From NCBI GenBank assembly GCA_032358255.1, contig JAULBX010007774.1, forward strand, positions 55,809 to 119,808: a stretch of 64,000 bases of DNA, written 5' to 3'. Under the pieces are notes generated by a model. The model worked only from the letters and a program-made list of their open reading frames with translations, had not been told where the DNA came from and did not search any database. How positions within the stretch are numbered: the stretch's first letter is position 1; each line of letters begins with the position of its first letter. Positions 11,604-24,965 of the stretch are shown here, piece by piece. Position numbers and translations under genes: made by a program. This DNA comes from Heterotrichella gracilis (taxonomy: Eukaryota; Sar; Xanthophyceae; Tribonematales; Xanthonemataceae).

Positions 11604-14600
11604 TCATGTGGTGGTACCAGTGGCGTTGGATGATGAGGCCCCAGTGTACATTATTGGTTCTAGGGAGCTTCCAGATGAGATGTACGTGTTTGGTGTGAGC
11701 ATGGGGGTGAGCATGGACCCCTTGTCACTGGTGGTCTGTGTGTCGAGTTGGTAGCTGAACGTTGCAGTAGTTCCAGAAGTTGCAGTGTTTGAGGTACCGC
11801 TGGATGCCATGCCAGAGTACGGAGAACTCGTGCGCAGTTTGGAGAGCTCGTCTCGCATCGTTGCCATTAACCGGGTTGTTTTGCTAAGGTTGTCTTTCAG
11901 CTGGCGGTTTTCTCTCTCCAGCTTTTCAACGGTGCCCTGCATGAAGAGCATTTCAGGCATTGGCAGGATCTGATATGTTTGTCATGTCATTTGCTTTAGA
12001 TTCTGGGAGTCTTGTTTAAGGGATTAAACATACCATAGCTGTCGGGTTTGAGCAATCTTGTATTGATTCATATAGGCATTTGTTGTTGTGCAAAGTGCTG
12101 AGCAGATACATGCAAATGTAGCATTGCAATTTTCAAGCATACAATCACAATGAATTACAATTTAGCTTAGCGTTTAGGTATCTCAGACTGGCCATGCATT
12201 CTGCAACCCGGCGGTTTTATAGGCCCTGGGGGATTCTGATGCGAAGGTTGCTAGTCAGCCAGGCACAATACTTCTACTTATACCTTATTGCCATACAGGC
12301 AAGTCTTGAAGGCGCTATAAACTGTACAATGACATTGGATTGTAACCTACATTCAAGCATTTCTCATAACGATAATGACGACTGCCACGCTGACCCATAA
12401 TGATTGGTGGATGCTGACCTCTTTGACAAGGGGATCAGCATTGGCAATGCAGCATGCACGAAGAGTGATGTGATGCAACCATGACGCATTAGCTTGTTGA
12501 CAACGGTTTTTACTGTATCGTGTGCAAATGAGCCTTAGAGACCAGGACATCCTGCCTGACAAACCAGTGCGAATAGCCATTGACTCACCTGCAGAGTCGA
12601 CAGCCGCGCACCGCTGCTACTGGGCGATTCGCGCTCGGCACCCCCGTTTTCCATGCTTTCCATCAGCTCTTGAAAATCGCGCTCTGCTTGCCGCCTGCCT
12701 GCTTGCTCAGCTTGTAGCTCGGTTTCAAGGCCAGCAATTTCGGCTGCAACAGCTGCTGATGTTGACGCCTGCTCTGCTGAAACATGCGCTGGTCCAGGCC
12801 CTGGGTGATCTGTTGCAGTCGCAGAGTCAGAACCAGAACCAGACACGCTGGCTTGTTGCTGGAAGCTGTCAATCCGCGATGTGAGCTCAGCATTGCTTCT
12901 TTGCAGCTGCATTTTCTCCATGTCAACCTTGCCAAGCATGTCGAGAAGCCTCTCATTGTCCTGCGCAAATGGCATATGAAACATACGTCCATAGCTGATC
13001 AAAATAAGAAAACCGGGATGCTTCTGTGGTTTTCCAAATGGGCTGAGTTCCGAGCGGCTCCAAAAACCATGCAAGGCCAGGTGGTGGCCTATGAATATGA
13101 ATGATTAAGCATTGCTATTCAATATTATGAATTAAAAAACAATTATATTCTTGCCATGGTCTAAGCGACTCTCTGCTGCAGCACCAACACCATGCAGCTG
13201 CCAGCTCATATATGATGCTTAATCAGATGCTATGACTGTATTCAAAAGCCAAAATCACCTGTTTGAGGTCATGGAGATCGTTCTTTGCACGGTGTAACAA
13301 CTCCTCGCAATCCGTTCTTTGGGTTGACAACTTCTCAATTTCCTTCTGCAGGGCGGTGCATCGCTCTTCTGCAACATTCAGCGCTGCGCGGGTGGCAGCA
13401 TGGTCCTCAGCCATCTGAGAAGCGGCGCCTTCCTTCCCACAGGCGCCCTCTGCAATGCTGCATAAAATGAAGAAAATAATCAGAAATTAAATCAGAAATT
13501 ATCAAGAGTGAGATTACATGTCGACAATGTATTAAATTGCTAGACACCACGCACTGCAAACGTTGGTTGACAGTATATGATCAGGTTACCTGAGCGATAG
13601 TTTGAGAGACTTTATTTCCATCCTGGCATCCTTGAGGGCATGCTCTGCCGCTTGCTTCCCAGCCTTGAGCTGCTGCAGGGCTGAATGCATGTTGGCTGTG
13701 CTCACATCCTGCTTGCGCACCCGTGCCTCGAGCTCAGTCAGCTGGGAAGCCAACTCGATCCTGCAGGTTGGATCAGCCCTTGATGCTGCATGCTTTCCAT
13801 GGGTTTTCTGATACAATGCGCAAAACCTTCTAGCGGGTAGTCCAAATGGACCTACTGCCATAAAGGTTCGAATCCAGAATCATTTGAACTTGCACAAATT
13901 TATTTGCACGATAGCATATGGCATACCTTTCTTGCTGCAGCTGCTGTAGCATTTTGCCTTGGACAGCAGCACTGCTTGTGTTTTCTTCTGCCCCACTGGA
14001 TTCAGCAATTGCTTTCATCTTTTGTTCTGCTGAAGACTTGCTTTGCCCTTTGGGTGCTTTGCGTGACAACTCTGCCTTGAGGCGGAGCACCTCCAGGTCC
14101 TGCATTTCCTTGCTGTGCTTTAACCGCTGGAGGCTCTGCTGGAGGATGGCTACCTGGAAAGTAGGAAGATAGTTTTTATTTATATTCATTTTCAGAGATA
14201 TTCATAAATAGTTTTTTACTTCACCACAATGTTCTGACATTTTATCCAGTGCGCCAGGAGGACTTTAATATATCACGTGATATAATAAAGTCCTCCTGAG
14301 TGCGCGGCTTGAGAGCTGTTGTATTTGTCACAGAGGGCCTAGAATCCAGTCCCCTGATTTCCCCCAAACAATGTAATTTATTTGTTTAAGTGCTGCAAAG
14401 CACAGGGTACACTGGCAGTGCCGCACCTGAAAAGAACCCAGGCATGAGTTTATGCCTTGCAAGGTACTTACAAAGAGGGCCTCTTTGCAAAACCCTCGGG
14501 TGCTGACAAACCAACGCAAGTACCTTGTACGGCATACGCTCATGCATCCACGCTTCACATACGCACATACCTTTTGCTCCAGCGCCATGTTCCTTTCCTG

Positions 14601-17600
14601 CAGTCCACCTGCACGGGCGTCGCTGTGCTGCGTGTCCAGCCGGGACTTGTACTGCTCCGCCCGCATATTTGTCAGAAGCCGTTCCAGTTCCTCAACTCGA
14701 CTGCCCTCCAGCTGCAGCCGGTGCTGCAGCGTGGTGACCTCCGCTTGCGCATCCTCAAGCCGAGCGCTGCCCACATGCATCTTGCTGTCAAGCGCGGCCA
14801 GCTGGCGCTGCAGGCCTTCGCGCTGCCGCTCCAGCTCAAACCTCACCTACAAAATGCATTGATTGAAAGGGTTCAATTCGGAGGCATTGAGGGGGGACAC
14901 CATGCTTTCAATATTTGGATGCATTGTGTTACATCAGCTTCACATTATCTGGCAATTCTATGCTCCTCTGATGCAGAGTCAGGCTAGTGTTCCAACTATT
15001 TGCAGTCCACTGGTGCTATGAGATACCTGTTCTGCAGCATGAAGCTTCTCAAGGAGTAGTTTCCGGTCTTTGGCCACAGCTGCCAACTCTTGCTCAGCAT
15101 GATGCAATTGCCGAGCAAGGCCGTCCATTTGCTGCTCGTACGCCTACGAATGAAACAGACACACAGCATGATGAATCATTGATGATCATAAAGGCCGGAG
15201 CAACCATTGCAAGTAAAGTGTGCACGCGCACGTCAAGCGTGTCATCAATGATGCAATACAAAAATAAGGAAGTTAGTGTCAGATGGATGACCACTTGCAA
15301 ATCAGGACAATTTTGCGGTGCAAAAATCACTACAAATCACTACAAATATATCAATCGAATGCAGCTTATGTCACCTGCAGATCCATCAGATACTGGTTGT
15401 TCAAGTTGTGTGCTTCCCGCTGTGCTTCCTGCAGCTCAGCTATTTCTTCACGCGCAACTGTCAACTCTGTTTCTCGTACAGACCCATCACGCTCCAGACC
15501 CGCTGCTGCACTCTGGAAGCGCCTGTGCTCCAGTGCCAGGTTCTGCACAGAAATGACAATTTTTGGGGTCAATATTGCTGCCAGCTACTGCACATTATAT
15601 CAAGCATACCATGATCAACGGTTTCTTGAAGATGACAGAGAAATTGTACACGAGATTGTATCCACCGTGGGTGGACTGTGGCACATTGTCATTTGGAAAG
15701 CACCATGCCATCCCGCAACCCACTGTCTGGGAGTGCTTTAAGATGACCTGCTTACCTCATACACTTTGCGCAGGTCCTCAAACTCCAACTCCCTTGATCT
15801 CAATGCATGTTGTAGGGCATCCACCTTGAGCTGCAGTGCTGCAAGGTCGTCCTGTGCTTGATCCCTTTCACTGCATGTTGCAGTGAGTTGAGAGCTGATG
15901 ACCTGGTTCTCACGAACCATGACTTGCAAATCCTCATTGAGCGCACGGTAATCCAACTTCAGCGAGGAATACTCCTCCTGCAGGGCCTGCAATGGCACAC
16001 ATTTTATGATGATTAGTTGGTAGAAGCTATGCAAATGCGCATCTGCCACTTGTCCCTGTGCTTTCCTGAAGTGGGGATTGGGGCTGTTGGACAAAACAGG
16101 TGGCAACCCTGACATCCTTGGCAAATGTAGGGACAGCAGATACTGATGTGTAAACAACAGGCACACCATGCACAAAAGTAATGTGCACATAATGTGTTAC
16201 ATGCATATCAGCAATACGACCAGGTTAGCAGTCGGTCAGCACATGCGGCACCACACAGTTCTCTCCTGGCAACCTTTAAACCATCTATTGACCTTGCACA
16301 TAAAGATGATGAATACCTGCAGGTCTTTGCTTGTGCTTTCTAGCTGGGACTGAAGCTGCTTTGCATGGCCAGCCCTGTCCTGGATCTCACCATCAACCTG
16401 TGCGTTCTTTCCTTCTGCCTCTGCCAGTGCCCTGCGCATAGCAAAAATGGTGACCATGTGTTGAGGCCATGGACTTGCGATCTGCTAGTCAGCTGACGGC
16501 AACCAGCCTTGATATTTATTGTGGACAGTCGACACCTTTGGGGTTGCATGCTGCTAAGATGAGGCAGAAGGCAATCGAACTTTCAGAACACACGCAACAT
16601 CAATGCATGCAATCCACAACGTGCCTGGTAGCTTCATCCATCTGGCGATGACCAATGTCCACGTCCTGCATCAGCTGCGCAATGTGCTCATCCTTGCTGT
16701 CCAGCTCCTCACGCATTGTGTCCCTGACATTATCCAAGGACCTGATGACATCTTGCAATGCATCCAAATCATGGGTTTGCTGCATAATGATGTGCTGCTG
16801 TTTCTCAAGCTGAGCCTCATCCTGTTGCACTTTTGCCTGAGTGGCTTTCAGCTCCGCACTGGTGGCCTGCACAGCCACAATCACGATCATAGGATGATAG
16901 GTGATGACCAAGAAGGAATCCTGGCTTCACAAATGCGTTGTGTCTTTGCCTAATGCAATGAAGTGACTCCTGTATCTGCAGCCTCGAGTTGTTTCCCATT
17001 TGAGACAAAATCGACTGTGTAAATCATGTAAATGATAATTTTGTCAAAGACGGGTGCTCACCTTCAGTTGAGCCATGAACTCTTGAATGGTGGAGTCTCC
17101 CTTCAGTGTCAGCACTGTCAGTTGATCAATCTCATGCTGATGCACATCCAGCTCGTCCCTCAGTTTTCTGATGTAGCCCTCAAGTTTCCGATTCTTCCTC
17201 TGTTCATCCTCGTGATTGGACCTGGGCAGGATTACACAACATGCATTTCATTGACCTTGTAGTGTGAATAAGCATTCAATGCTTACATGGATAATAAAGC
17301 ATTAATCTGTTGCGATGGCTGTCAAATCATGCACAGCAAAGCGCTTTCCGTTATGCAGGTGGTTCATGCTGTACGCCTCCGCCTAGGCTTAGTTTAACTC
17401 ACTTTATTTCCAAAATATCTGCCTGCAGGGAGTCTGCAACCATTTTAGCAGCACGTGCTTTCCCAGCAAATTCCTCTGCCTGCTGACGGGCCTCCTCCTC
17501 TCGTTCCCGCAACACCTTGGATGAATTCTGCATACCCCGGACTTCCTGCTCCATCCGTTGAATTTCCTCATCCTGCAGTTGGCAGAAAATCGTGAATGTC

Positions 17601-20600
17601 ATGACAACACGGAGTTGACAGCAACTTACACAGCTGCTAGACATGATTCATTGTTGAGATGATTAAAAATATATATATATATATATATACCTTTGCCAGC
17701 ATCTGTTTGTTCAAGCTTGCGATCTTCTTCTCAGCATTCTTCAAAAGCACATCAAACTCTTGGTTTGAAGAGACCTTGCTGCTCAGCACCACCCGCAGCT
17801 CCCTGGCTTGCTCTTCCAGTACTTCTTTGTCCTCTCGCTGTGACGACAAGTCAGCAACTCAGCACAGTGGTGCATGTACTTGGCAAACTGCGCCGTGCAT
17901 ACGGTACAAAATTGTCCACAAAATGCAACTAGATCCATTTCCCTTCGTTTCCATGTATGGAATATGCGGTCCCCCATGGGGAAGTCTTCGATGCGAGTAT
18001 TGTGAAGCACAACTCACTCTGAGTTTTGAGTCAAGCATGCAGTGCATTATTACCTGGCTGGCAGCATCATTCTCAAACCTCTTCACCAATCCCTGGAGGA
18101 TCCTGACTTCATGCTGTGCATCAGCCAGCTCCATTTGAGAGTCTGCACGCTGCTTGTTTGCTTCATCCAGCAGACGCCTCAGCTCATCCAAATCGTTTTC
18201 AGCCTGCCTTCTGCTTGTGTCAATCCTCTGTAGCTCTGTGCGCTGCTTGGCCAGCTGAGCCTCATTTTCAGCACGCTGATCCATGTGCTCATGCACCTGC
18301 AATTTGCACAAAATGCAGAGTAACTGACGGGTCCAGGGCATTGAGCTGGCAACCTGCCACTTCGCATCATCAACAAGACAAAACATGCCTTATTATTGTA
18401 CATAGAGTTGAGCATGAAAACCGGTTTCCCTTTAACCAAACGCACCATGCACCATGCACAGTCAGTTTCCCACCTGCTGCTGTAGATCCTCTACTCTCCT
18501 CTGCAGGTATTGCAGCTGCGCCAATTCTCTGCTGGCATCATTCAGCTTTGTCTGGCGGTCTTCCAACCGTGCAGAGCTCATCTCCAGTCCCTCACTGAGC
18601 GCTGCACGCTCACGTGTCAGTGACATTGCCTGTATGCCACAGCAGTGAGGTGAGTTGTGCACGCCTGACGACACACAGTGCAACCAGTCGGCAATAATTT
18701 GCCTTTGCATGTCATCAGTATCTTACCTCAGCCCTCAGCTTTGATACATCTGATTGTATGTGCTGATGCTCCAAGAGAAGCTGATCAAATCGCTCTTGTG
18801 TCTCGCGCAACTGCACAGACAGGGTTGCAGTCTCGTTCTGCAGCTCTGCTTTCTCCTTCTCCGTAGCACACAGCATGTCCTCAGCCTCCTTCAAGCTAAT
18901 CTTTGCCTCCTGCACAGCGCCTTTGGAGTGAATAAAAGACCAAAGCTATTTGTGCAGTCACTGTGCAGATTGGTGAGCAGCGTCATGTCACAGCACCACA
19001 TCACATCATCACTAATTAGGTTATAACCACCCCACCTGCAACCGGGTCATCAATGCTCCCTTTGATGATTGAGCAGCGGTCAATTCAGATTGCAGCTGCT
19101 TTTGATTGGCTTCCAGATGAATGATCTGTTTTCGCAGTTCCAGGACTGATTCCCCTTCAGAATCGCTGGGGGATTCTGTGGAAGCCCTTGCCAGCTTGGC
19201 AGTGATGTCATTTATCTGCAAGACATAAAACAACATTACCACAACCTGCAAAACATTGTATTACATACCATGAGGTTCCCTTGTGAAGTGTGTCGCATGG
19301 CTGTACTGGCCAATATGCGGTGCGAATGACCATAGTGGGGATGATCATCACCAATGCAAGGATCCATACCTCTGCTTGGAAGTCAGCTGCTTCTCGTGTT
19401 TTGCTTTCCAGCTCCACATTGCAGGCCTCAAGATTCTTGTTGACCTCCACCAGACTCATTTCCAGCTCCTCCAACTCGCTGCACTTGTCAGCCAATGCAT
19501 TGCGCAGAGCGGCCATCTCCTTCTGGGATGCGTCCAATCTGCTTTGTATGGAAGTGCGACTGGATGAGGCGGTGACCAGTTCCGCTTGCGATGCCTTCAG
19601 TTCTTTCTGCAAAAACCATATTAGGGCTTGTGATGCACACTTAATTGTTGGCTTAAGCTTTGAACGAATCATATGCAGCGGTAAAGATGACAAAATGCAT
19701 TACTCCACTACTAGCCAGTAATTTGATGCATAAATGTATTGGCCAAGACATATTTGTTGGCATCCCATTTTGGAATAGACGTGCTCTCTCACCTTGAGGC
19801 TCAGCTCCCGGTCAGCAGCTGCCGTTCGCTCCTTGCTCAGAGCAGACTCCAATGCTCTCAGTCTCCCCTGCGCCGCCTTGCTTTGCAGGACATCAGTCTT
19901 GAGTTGCTGTATCTGCAAAATGGAGCAAAGCGTTCCATTGCTGATCATTGCCAGGCAACTAGCCTACCGTATGATACACGCCTATGCGTCTGATTAAAAG
20001 TCAATTGATAGACGATCAATCTTGACATGCAAACGCACCTTTTGCCAAGGAATGTCCACCTCGGATGCCTTGATCAGCACCTCACTACCTGCACCCTGGG
20101 AGAGAATCTGCCTGTCCTTTTGCAGCCGCACAAATTCCGACTTGACATTGGACAGCTCCTTTTGAATGTGCTTGACCTCAGCCTCAGCTGTTCTCAACCT
20201 TCCTTCAGCATCCTCCTTCTGCCTGGTAGTAAACGTGGTAGAGTGAAGATCGAAAGGTGTAACACAGGAAACGTATCAATTGATATGACTGCAACACTGC
20301 AACACAGGTTTGCGCACCAACTCCAATCCAGAGAACTAAAATTAATAGTATACATGGCAAGTTGTATTGCATCAAGCACGGTGCCAGGATTCTAGCTGCA
20401 AAGCACCGGGCAATCGAAACATGTTATACCAATGCGCCATCCTGATGTCATTGCACCCCATACCTGGTAGCTTCTTCTACATTGCTGTTCAACAAGTCCC
20501 AGTTTGACTGTCGCTTGTCCAGCTCACTCTGGAGCTGGTCAACCTGTTTTGTGAGGGCTTCCACCTGTGTGTGCATCGTTCATACTCCTTAGCTTGTGAA

Positions 20601-22039
20601 ACCCGCATGGGCATGTGTCATGCAAAGTGCAAATACCCATTGGACTACTGTCCCCACCACTAGGCACCCCTGCCTACGTTGCGCACTGCCAGCAATGCAG
20701 GCCACACCTGCTCATTCAGGTTCACAATGATGGTCTCGTTGGCCTGAGCGCGGTATTCCATTGTCAATTTGTCCATATCAGGGCCCTTCTCAAGCACAGA
20801 TCCCAGCCTCTGGATCTCTGCATCACGATTCTGCACCTTCCCTTGCAAAGCGTGCATTGTCTCTTGCAGGTTGTCCAGCTGAGCCTGCTTTCGCATCACT
20901 TGCTCTTCCAGAGATGATATTCTGCGCACCAGCCATAACTTCATGCAAAGGATAGATATGATAGTGCATTACCAAGTCATGACATGCCATCTGGAAATTC
21001 GTTTTTTTGCCCAAGTTTGCATGTCAAGGTGAGGCAGTGATACAAACCCATACCGATTGCCAGCCAAGGTAAGGACATCAGTAGTTGACTTAGCAGCTTC
21101 TCTGTGGACCTCATGGGCAGGGACGTCTGCCACAACACACAGTCACAAGGTCAGTCAAATCTGTAGCAATACGTGCAGGGTCGTAGACACAGCTTGGATG
21201 CTGATAGCGTGCGTTCTGGCAGTTGCTTTGCAACACTGTGAGGTACCTGAAGGATGTGGCATGGACACCTTTGCCGCCACTTCTTGCGCGACGCCAGAGT
21301 TGCCTGCAACATGGCCACGCACAGCTGGTTGTGAGGAGCCGGGTCCCCAGTTTTTCTCCTAGACCAACCCTCCATATATTAACTCAGACCCTTACCTTGT
21401 TTCAGTTTGCTGTCCAGCCTCAGAACCTCACTCAGCCTGCTCTTCAGGTGGGCATTCTCCTTCTCCAGCGCACCAATCTTTTCTGCATTGCGCTGCTTCC
21501 AGAACGTCAATTCTGAGACAGTGCCTTCCAGAGCCTTGGTAGCTGTGTACTGCTCTCGCTGCACCTCATCAAACTGCTCCTTCTGCTCTACAATCTGCAG
21601 GTGCAGATAGTTGTTCTCCCCTGTCAGCCTGGTGCAATCCTTCTTCAGGACTTCCACCTGCAAACCAGGCATCCACCCACCTGTTTGTAAGCTATGCGGA
21701 AACTGCAAGCCAAAGCAAATCCCACACGAGGTTTGCAAGTTGACAGGTGCACCACACTGTATGTTAGATGGCCCAAGTTTTAAAGATGGCCAAGGTTTCA
21801 AGATGGTTGCAAAGCAATCCCCATGCAAGCCGTGGGACACGCACCTGGCTTTTGTAAATCTCCTCCTGCTGAACCTGTTTGTCTGCAACATCCTTGAGGT
21901 CTCTGTAGGTTTCTGAAACGTGCACGAGGTCATCTACCAGCTTCTCAACCAGTGGGGCGCTGCCTTCCAAAGGCTCCGTATAGCTGAGGGCTTCCAGCTT
22001 GCGCTTGAGAGCCCTGAGCCTCGCGTCATTTGAGGCCAT
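11604..22039 (-). CDS. BLD10: Centriole cartwheel protein BLD10/CEP135
   Basis: Twenty-seven exons join in phase to 1,721 residues: 22039-21845, 21657-21396, 21303-21247, 21126-21054, 20921-20708, 20564-20464, 20222-20039, 19912-19793, 19606-19370, 19215-19036, 18909-18727, 18629-18474, 18296-18054, 17837-17691, 17572-17403, 17221-17062, 16866-16625, 16431-16317, 15986-15756, 15542-15375, 15143-15027, 14846-14571, 14153-13927, 13760-13590, 13457-13259, 12960-12589, 11969-11604. The N-terminus (RLRALKRKLEALSY, SAPLVEKLVDDLVHVSE) matches the tubulin-binding start of CEP135. SLDNVRDTMREELDSK and the DLQVMVRENQ region match later conserved blocks. Almost the whole protein is predicted coiled coil, with a Ser/Thr/Gly-rich tail. 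Chlamydomonas BLD10 is about 1,640 residues. It links cartwheel spokes to the microtubule wall and is needed for basal-body assembly. The exon at 16625 needs a GC-AG intron to stay in frame. Confidence 0.9.
14248..14305. repeat. 44-bp palindrome flanked by 7-bp direct repeats
   Basis: In the BLD10 intron 14154-14570, positions 14255-14298 form a palindrome centred on CACGTG (14274-14279). Each arm is 22 nt, with a single mismatch (arm ends CAGGAGGACTTTA / TAAAGTCCTCCTG). AGTGCGC directly abuts both ends (14248-14254 and 14299-14305) as a direct repeat. This is the structure of a very short foldback or MITE-like insertion with target-site duplication. Confidence 0.85.
17668..17690. repeat. TA microsatellite at a 5' splice site
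   Basis: About ten AT/TA units end directly on the donor of the BLD10 exon 17837-17691. On the minus strand the donor reads AAG/GTATATAT, so the repeat is part of the splice-site context. Confidence 0.85.
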
Positions 22040-22688
22040 TGGGTTCACGTCCGCGAAGTTTGCGAGGAAACCATATGCATGCACTGCAGTTCAGCCGCGA
22101 GGGTACCAGGTAGAGGGATGCAAAAGGGTCACCGCATCACATGTCACCAATGCCGAGAAAAATGGGTAACGCAGATGGATGTGTTGTTCAGCGCTGACTG
22201 GGAACGCAAATGTTCACAGTTGTGTACAACAGCGAAATGGGTTTCTAAGGAGGCAGCACCCATCTCAAACCGTTTGGTGTACTACAGGCCCTGAGTCTTT
22301 GTTCCGAGTCCGACTACACCCTAAACCCTAAATCCTAAACCCCAAAACAGTGCCACTTTCCGGGAAATGAATATTCGTATATGCATGCGTTCGATGCATG
22401 CCGACACAAAACGCACAAATCGTTGCACGTCAAGTGCTGTTTATGTCCGTGGAAGCTTGCCATTTTGTGTAGCAGCTACTCTATCTGGTGGCAAGGTACA
22501 CTCCAGCACGTACAGCGTTTTGACAGCTGGCCATAGATGTACCGATTCAAAACGATACTTGAAAAACACTCGCAGGTAGCCTAGGTTTTGACCAGTATCC
22601 ATCTCTGTAACTGTATTCTTACACTAAGAGGCAAAACAGCATCCGTCTCTGTAACCGTATCGTGGTTTTGTGACAGCGACTGCCACCG
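22040..22688. promoter_or_regulatory. Divergent upstream region, BLD10 / OTU protease
   Basis: The region is 649 bp between two start codons and should hold both promoters. It contains a degenerate CCCTAAA array at about 22319-22346. No TATA box or named factor site is clear. Short open frames here show no domain. Confidence 0.5.
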
Positions 22689-24965
22689 ATGGCGTTCTGC
22701 TGTGGCACAGGGGAAACCCACCCCCGTGCTCAAATGAACGCCTCTGAAATCCCAGAACTGTGCTTGGACAACGACAAGTTTGGCAGGGACCTTTACCAGA
22801 GGCTATCAACTTTTGTCAGCCCCACTTTGGTAGGCCGCGATGCCGAGGAAGCCACCGTGAACATGAGTTTTTCAGTGCCACTTGGAGCCACTAGGAGACC
22901 CAGCACCTCCCCAGCAGATGGGCTAGTGAAGAGACAATCCATAGCATTGCATCCTGGTAAGTGCCTGAAGTCACTGCTCATCCTCACAGAATATGGTAGT
23001 GTTTCTGTTGAGCCCTGACTGGGTTAGCCAACTAGTCAGCCTTGGTACCGCATGGGCAGGGCCTTGCCTGCCACCTGGCAGTATTGCTGGAACGCTGTAA
23101 CCAACCAACCAAGCCTTGCAACTGCAGGTGCCAAGTTGCAATGGACTGAGAGCAGACGGGTGCTGGAGCAAGAGCTTGAGCAGGTGCAGGAGAGCTCGCG
23201 CAGCAACTGGCAAAACGACCTGCTGACCCAGGAGCAGAGCTTGGATAACCGACTGACCAAGCTAAAACTGGACATGTATGTCATGGAGGGGGACGGCAAC
23301 TGTCAGGTAATCCTGGTTTCCAGACTAGTGCTTGGGGTATGTGCAAAGTGCTGTTTAAAATAATCAGGACTGGCTGGGTACTGCAGGCTGCAAGAACACA
23401 TGCTCACACATTTTGACGTGCCCCAAATGCAGTTTCGGTCAGTCTCGTTTGGGTTGTATGGCGTGCAAGATCATCACTTGTATGTGCGCAAGAAGGCCGT
23501 GGAGTACATCAAGTAAGTGCTAAATTGGGAATCCACAATCTACGCAATATGGGACTATTTGGATGGTTGCATTTCATTCACACCATCCCTGCACCACTGC
23601 AGGTCACATCGGGCGGACTTTGAGGTGTTTTTGGGCGAGGACTTTGATTCATACCTTCGGGGAATGAGTCGGTCACGGACATGGGGAGATGAGCTGACCC
23701 TGGTAAGTCAAAATGCAGCATGCATAGTTTGGATGGCGTGAAGGGTGCATGTGCCACTCACATCATTCCTGCGATGACCTGCATACACGACCTGATTGGG
23801 CATAGTTTGTTCCCGCAAAAACCAGCTGCATGGCCTGATCGTGCGTTGATTCCACCCATCCATGGAGGTCTTGAATATGAGGTGCAAGTGGAAATGGCGT
23901 TGCCGCAGTTCGTCACATGGGTTGCTGACAGTGGCTGTGTGTGCAGCGGGCCATCTGTGAAGCCTATGGCATCATGCTCAACGTGATCACCAGCGACCAA
24001 CAGCACTGGTGAGTGTGGTGGGTGGCGTTGCATGGAGTGCACCCGCTCTGCAGCACATGGACACTTTGCAAGTGGGTGTGGCTGGTGGACATCCTACAAT
24101 GTTTTCATCACCATGATGCGAACTGAGCATAAACACAGTTCAGTCACATGCGTGCCCCATGCGGGTTGCACGGATGGGAATTGCACACCATGTACCCCAG
24201 CCCTTTGCAGACCGCAGCTGCCAAGTGCTAGCCTCAATTTAATGGCTTAGTAAGATCGTCTTTGGAGGGATCCACGCATCAAAAGCCTCTGTGCTGTGCA
24301 GGTTCCTCCGATACGTGCCAGAGAACGTGCAGCTTCCAAACAAGGAGATCTTCCTTACATACATTGCTCCTGTGCACTACAACGCTGTCAAGTATGTGCT
24401 GCTTGGTTGCAGCGGGGCTTGTACTTTAGAACGCGCATCCTGTACTCACTCATTAATACATGCAATTGAGTACAAAACAATTATTACATATTTACTCTAA
24501 TTATAATACATATATAAAAAACGCTCATCATCTTGAGCATGGGGGCATTGATGGAGAAAGAGACAAAGTGAGAGAGGGCAAATTTCGGAGCTTGTTTATT
24601 CCCTCGTGTGTTCCTACCACATCCATTGCCTGTATATTCCCATTTTGAAAGGTTTGTCATGCAGCTGAAACGCTTGTTCCCGTATAAATGTGCTTTTTGA
24701 CCCCAACCTCCAAACTCAGAACCCATAATTTTGTTACCATGCTGCCATGGCCCCCTCCTCCCAGAAAGAAAAGAAATTTTACTACCTGTTTTGTCTCATG
24801 AGCACGTGCCTTGGCATGCGCAGGCGCCGCCCCCGCACAGCCGCACTCCAGCAGTCATTCAGCATCCAGCGGCGCAAGTCCTCCAAGATCATGGATGCCC
24901 TCGACAAGTTCGACATGATGCAGTTCATCTCAGAGGAGGAAGCGCAGCAGGTTGTCCGAGTCTGA
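22689..24965 (+). CDS. OTU-family cysteine protease (deubiquitinase)
   Basis: Seven exons in phase (22689-22956, 23128-23306, 23433-23512, 23603-23702, 23947-24008, 24302-24391, 24824-24965) give 306 residues. The start ACCGATGGCG is a good chlorophyte context. After about 140 less conserved residues, partly predicted coiled coil, comes the OTU core: MEGDGNCQFRSVS with catalytic Asp145 and Cys148, YGVQDHHLYVRKKAVEYIK, EDFDSYLRGMSRSRTWGDELTL, YGIMLNVITSD, and IFLTYIAPVHYNAV with catalytic His255. All three catalytic positions are present. The pattern follows plant OTU proteins of the At5g04250/At3g22260 type. A basic tail (KRRPRTAALQQSFSIQRRK) follows and could direct nuclear localisation. It should cleave ubiquitin chains; linkage preference is unknown. 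Confidence 0.9.
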
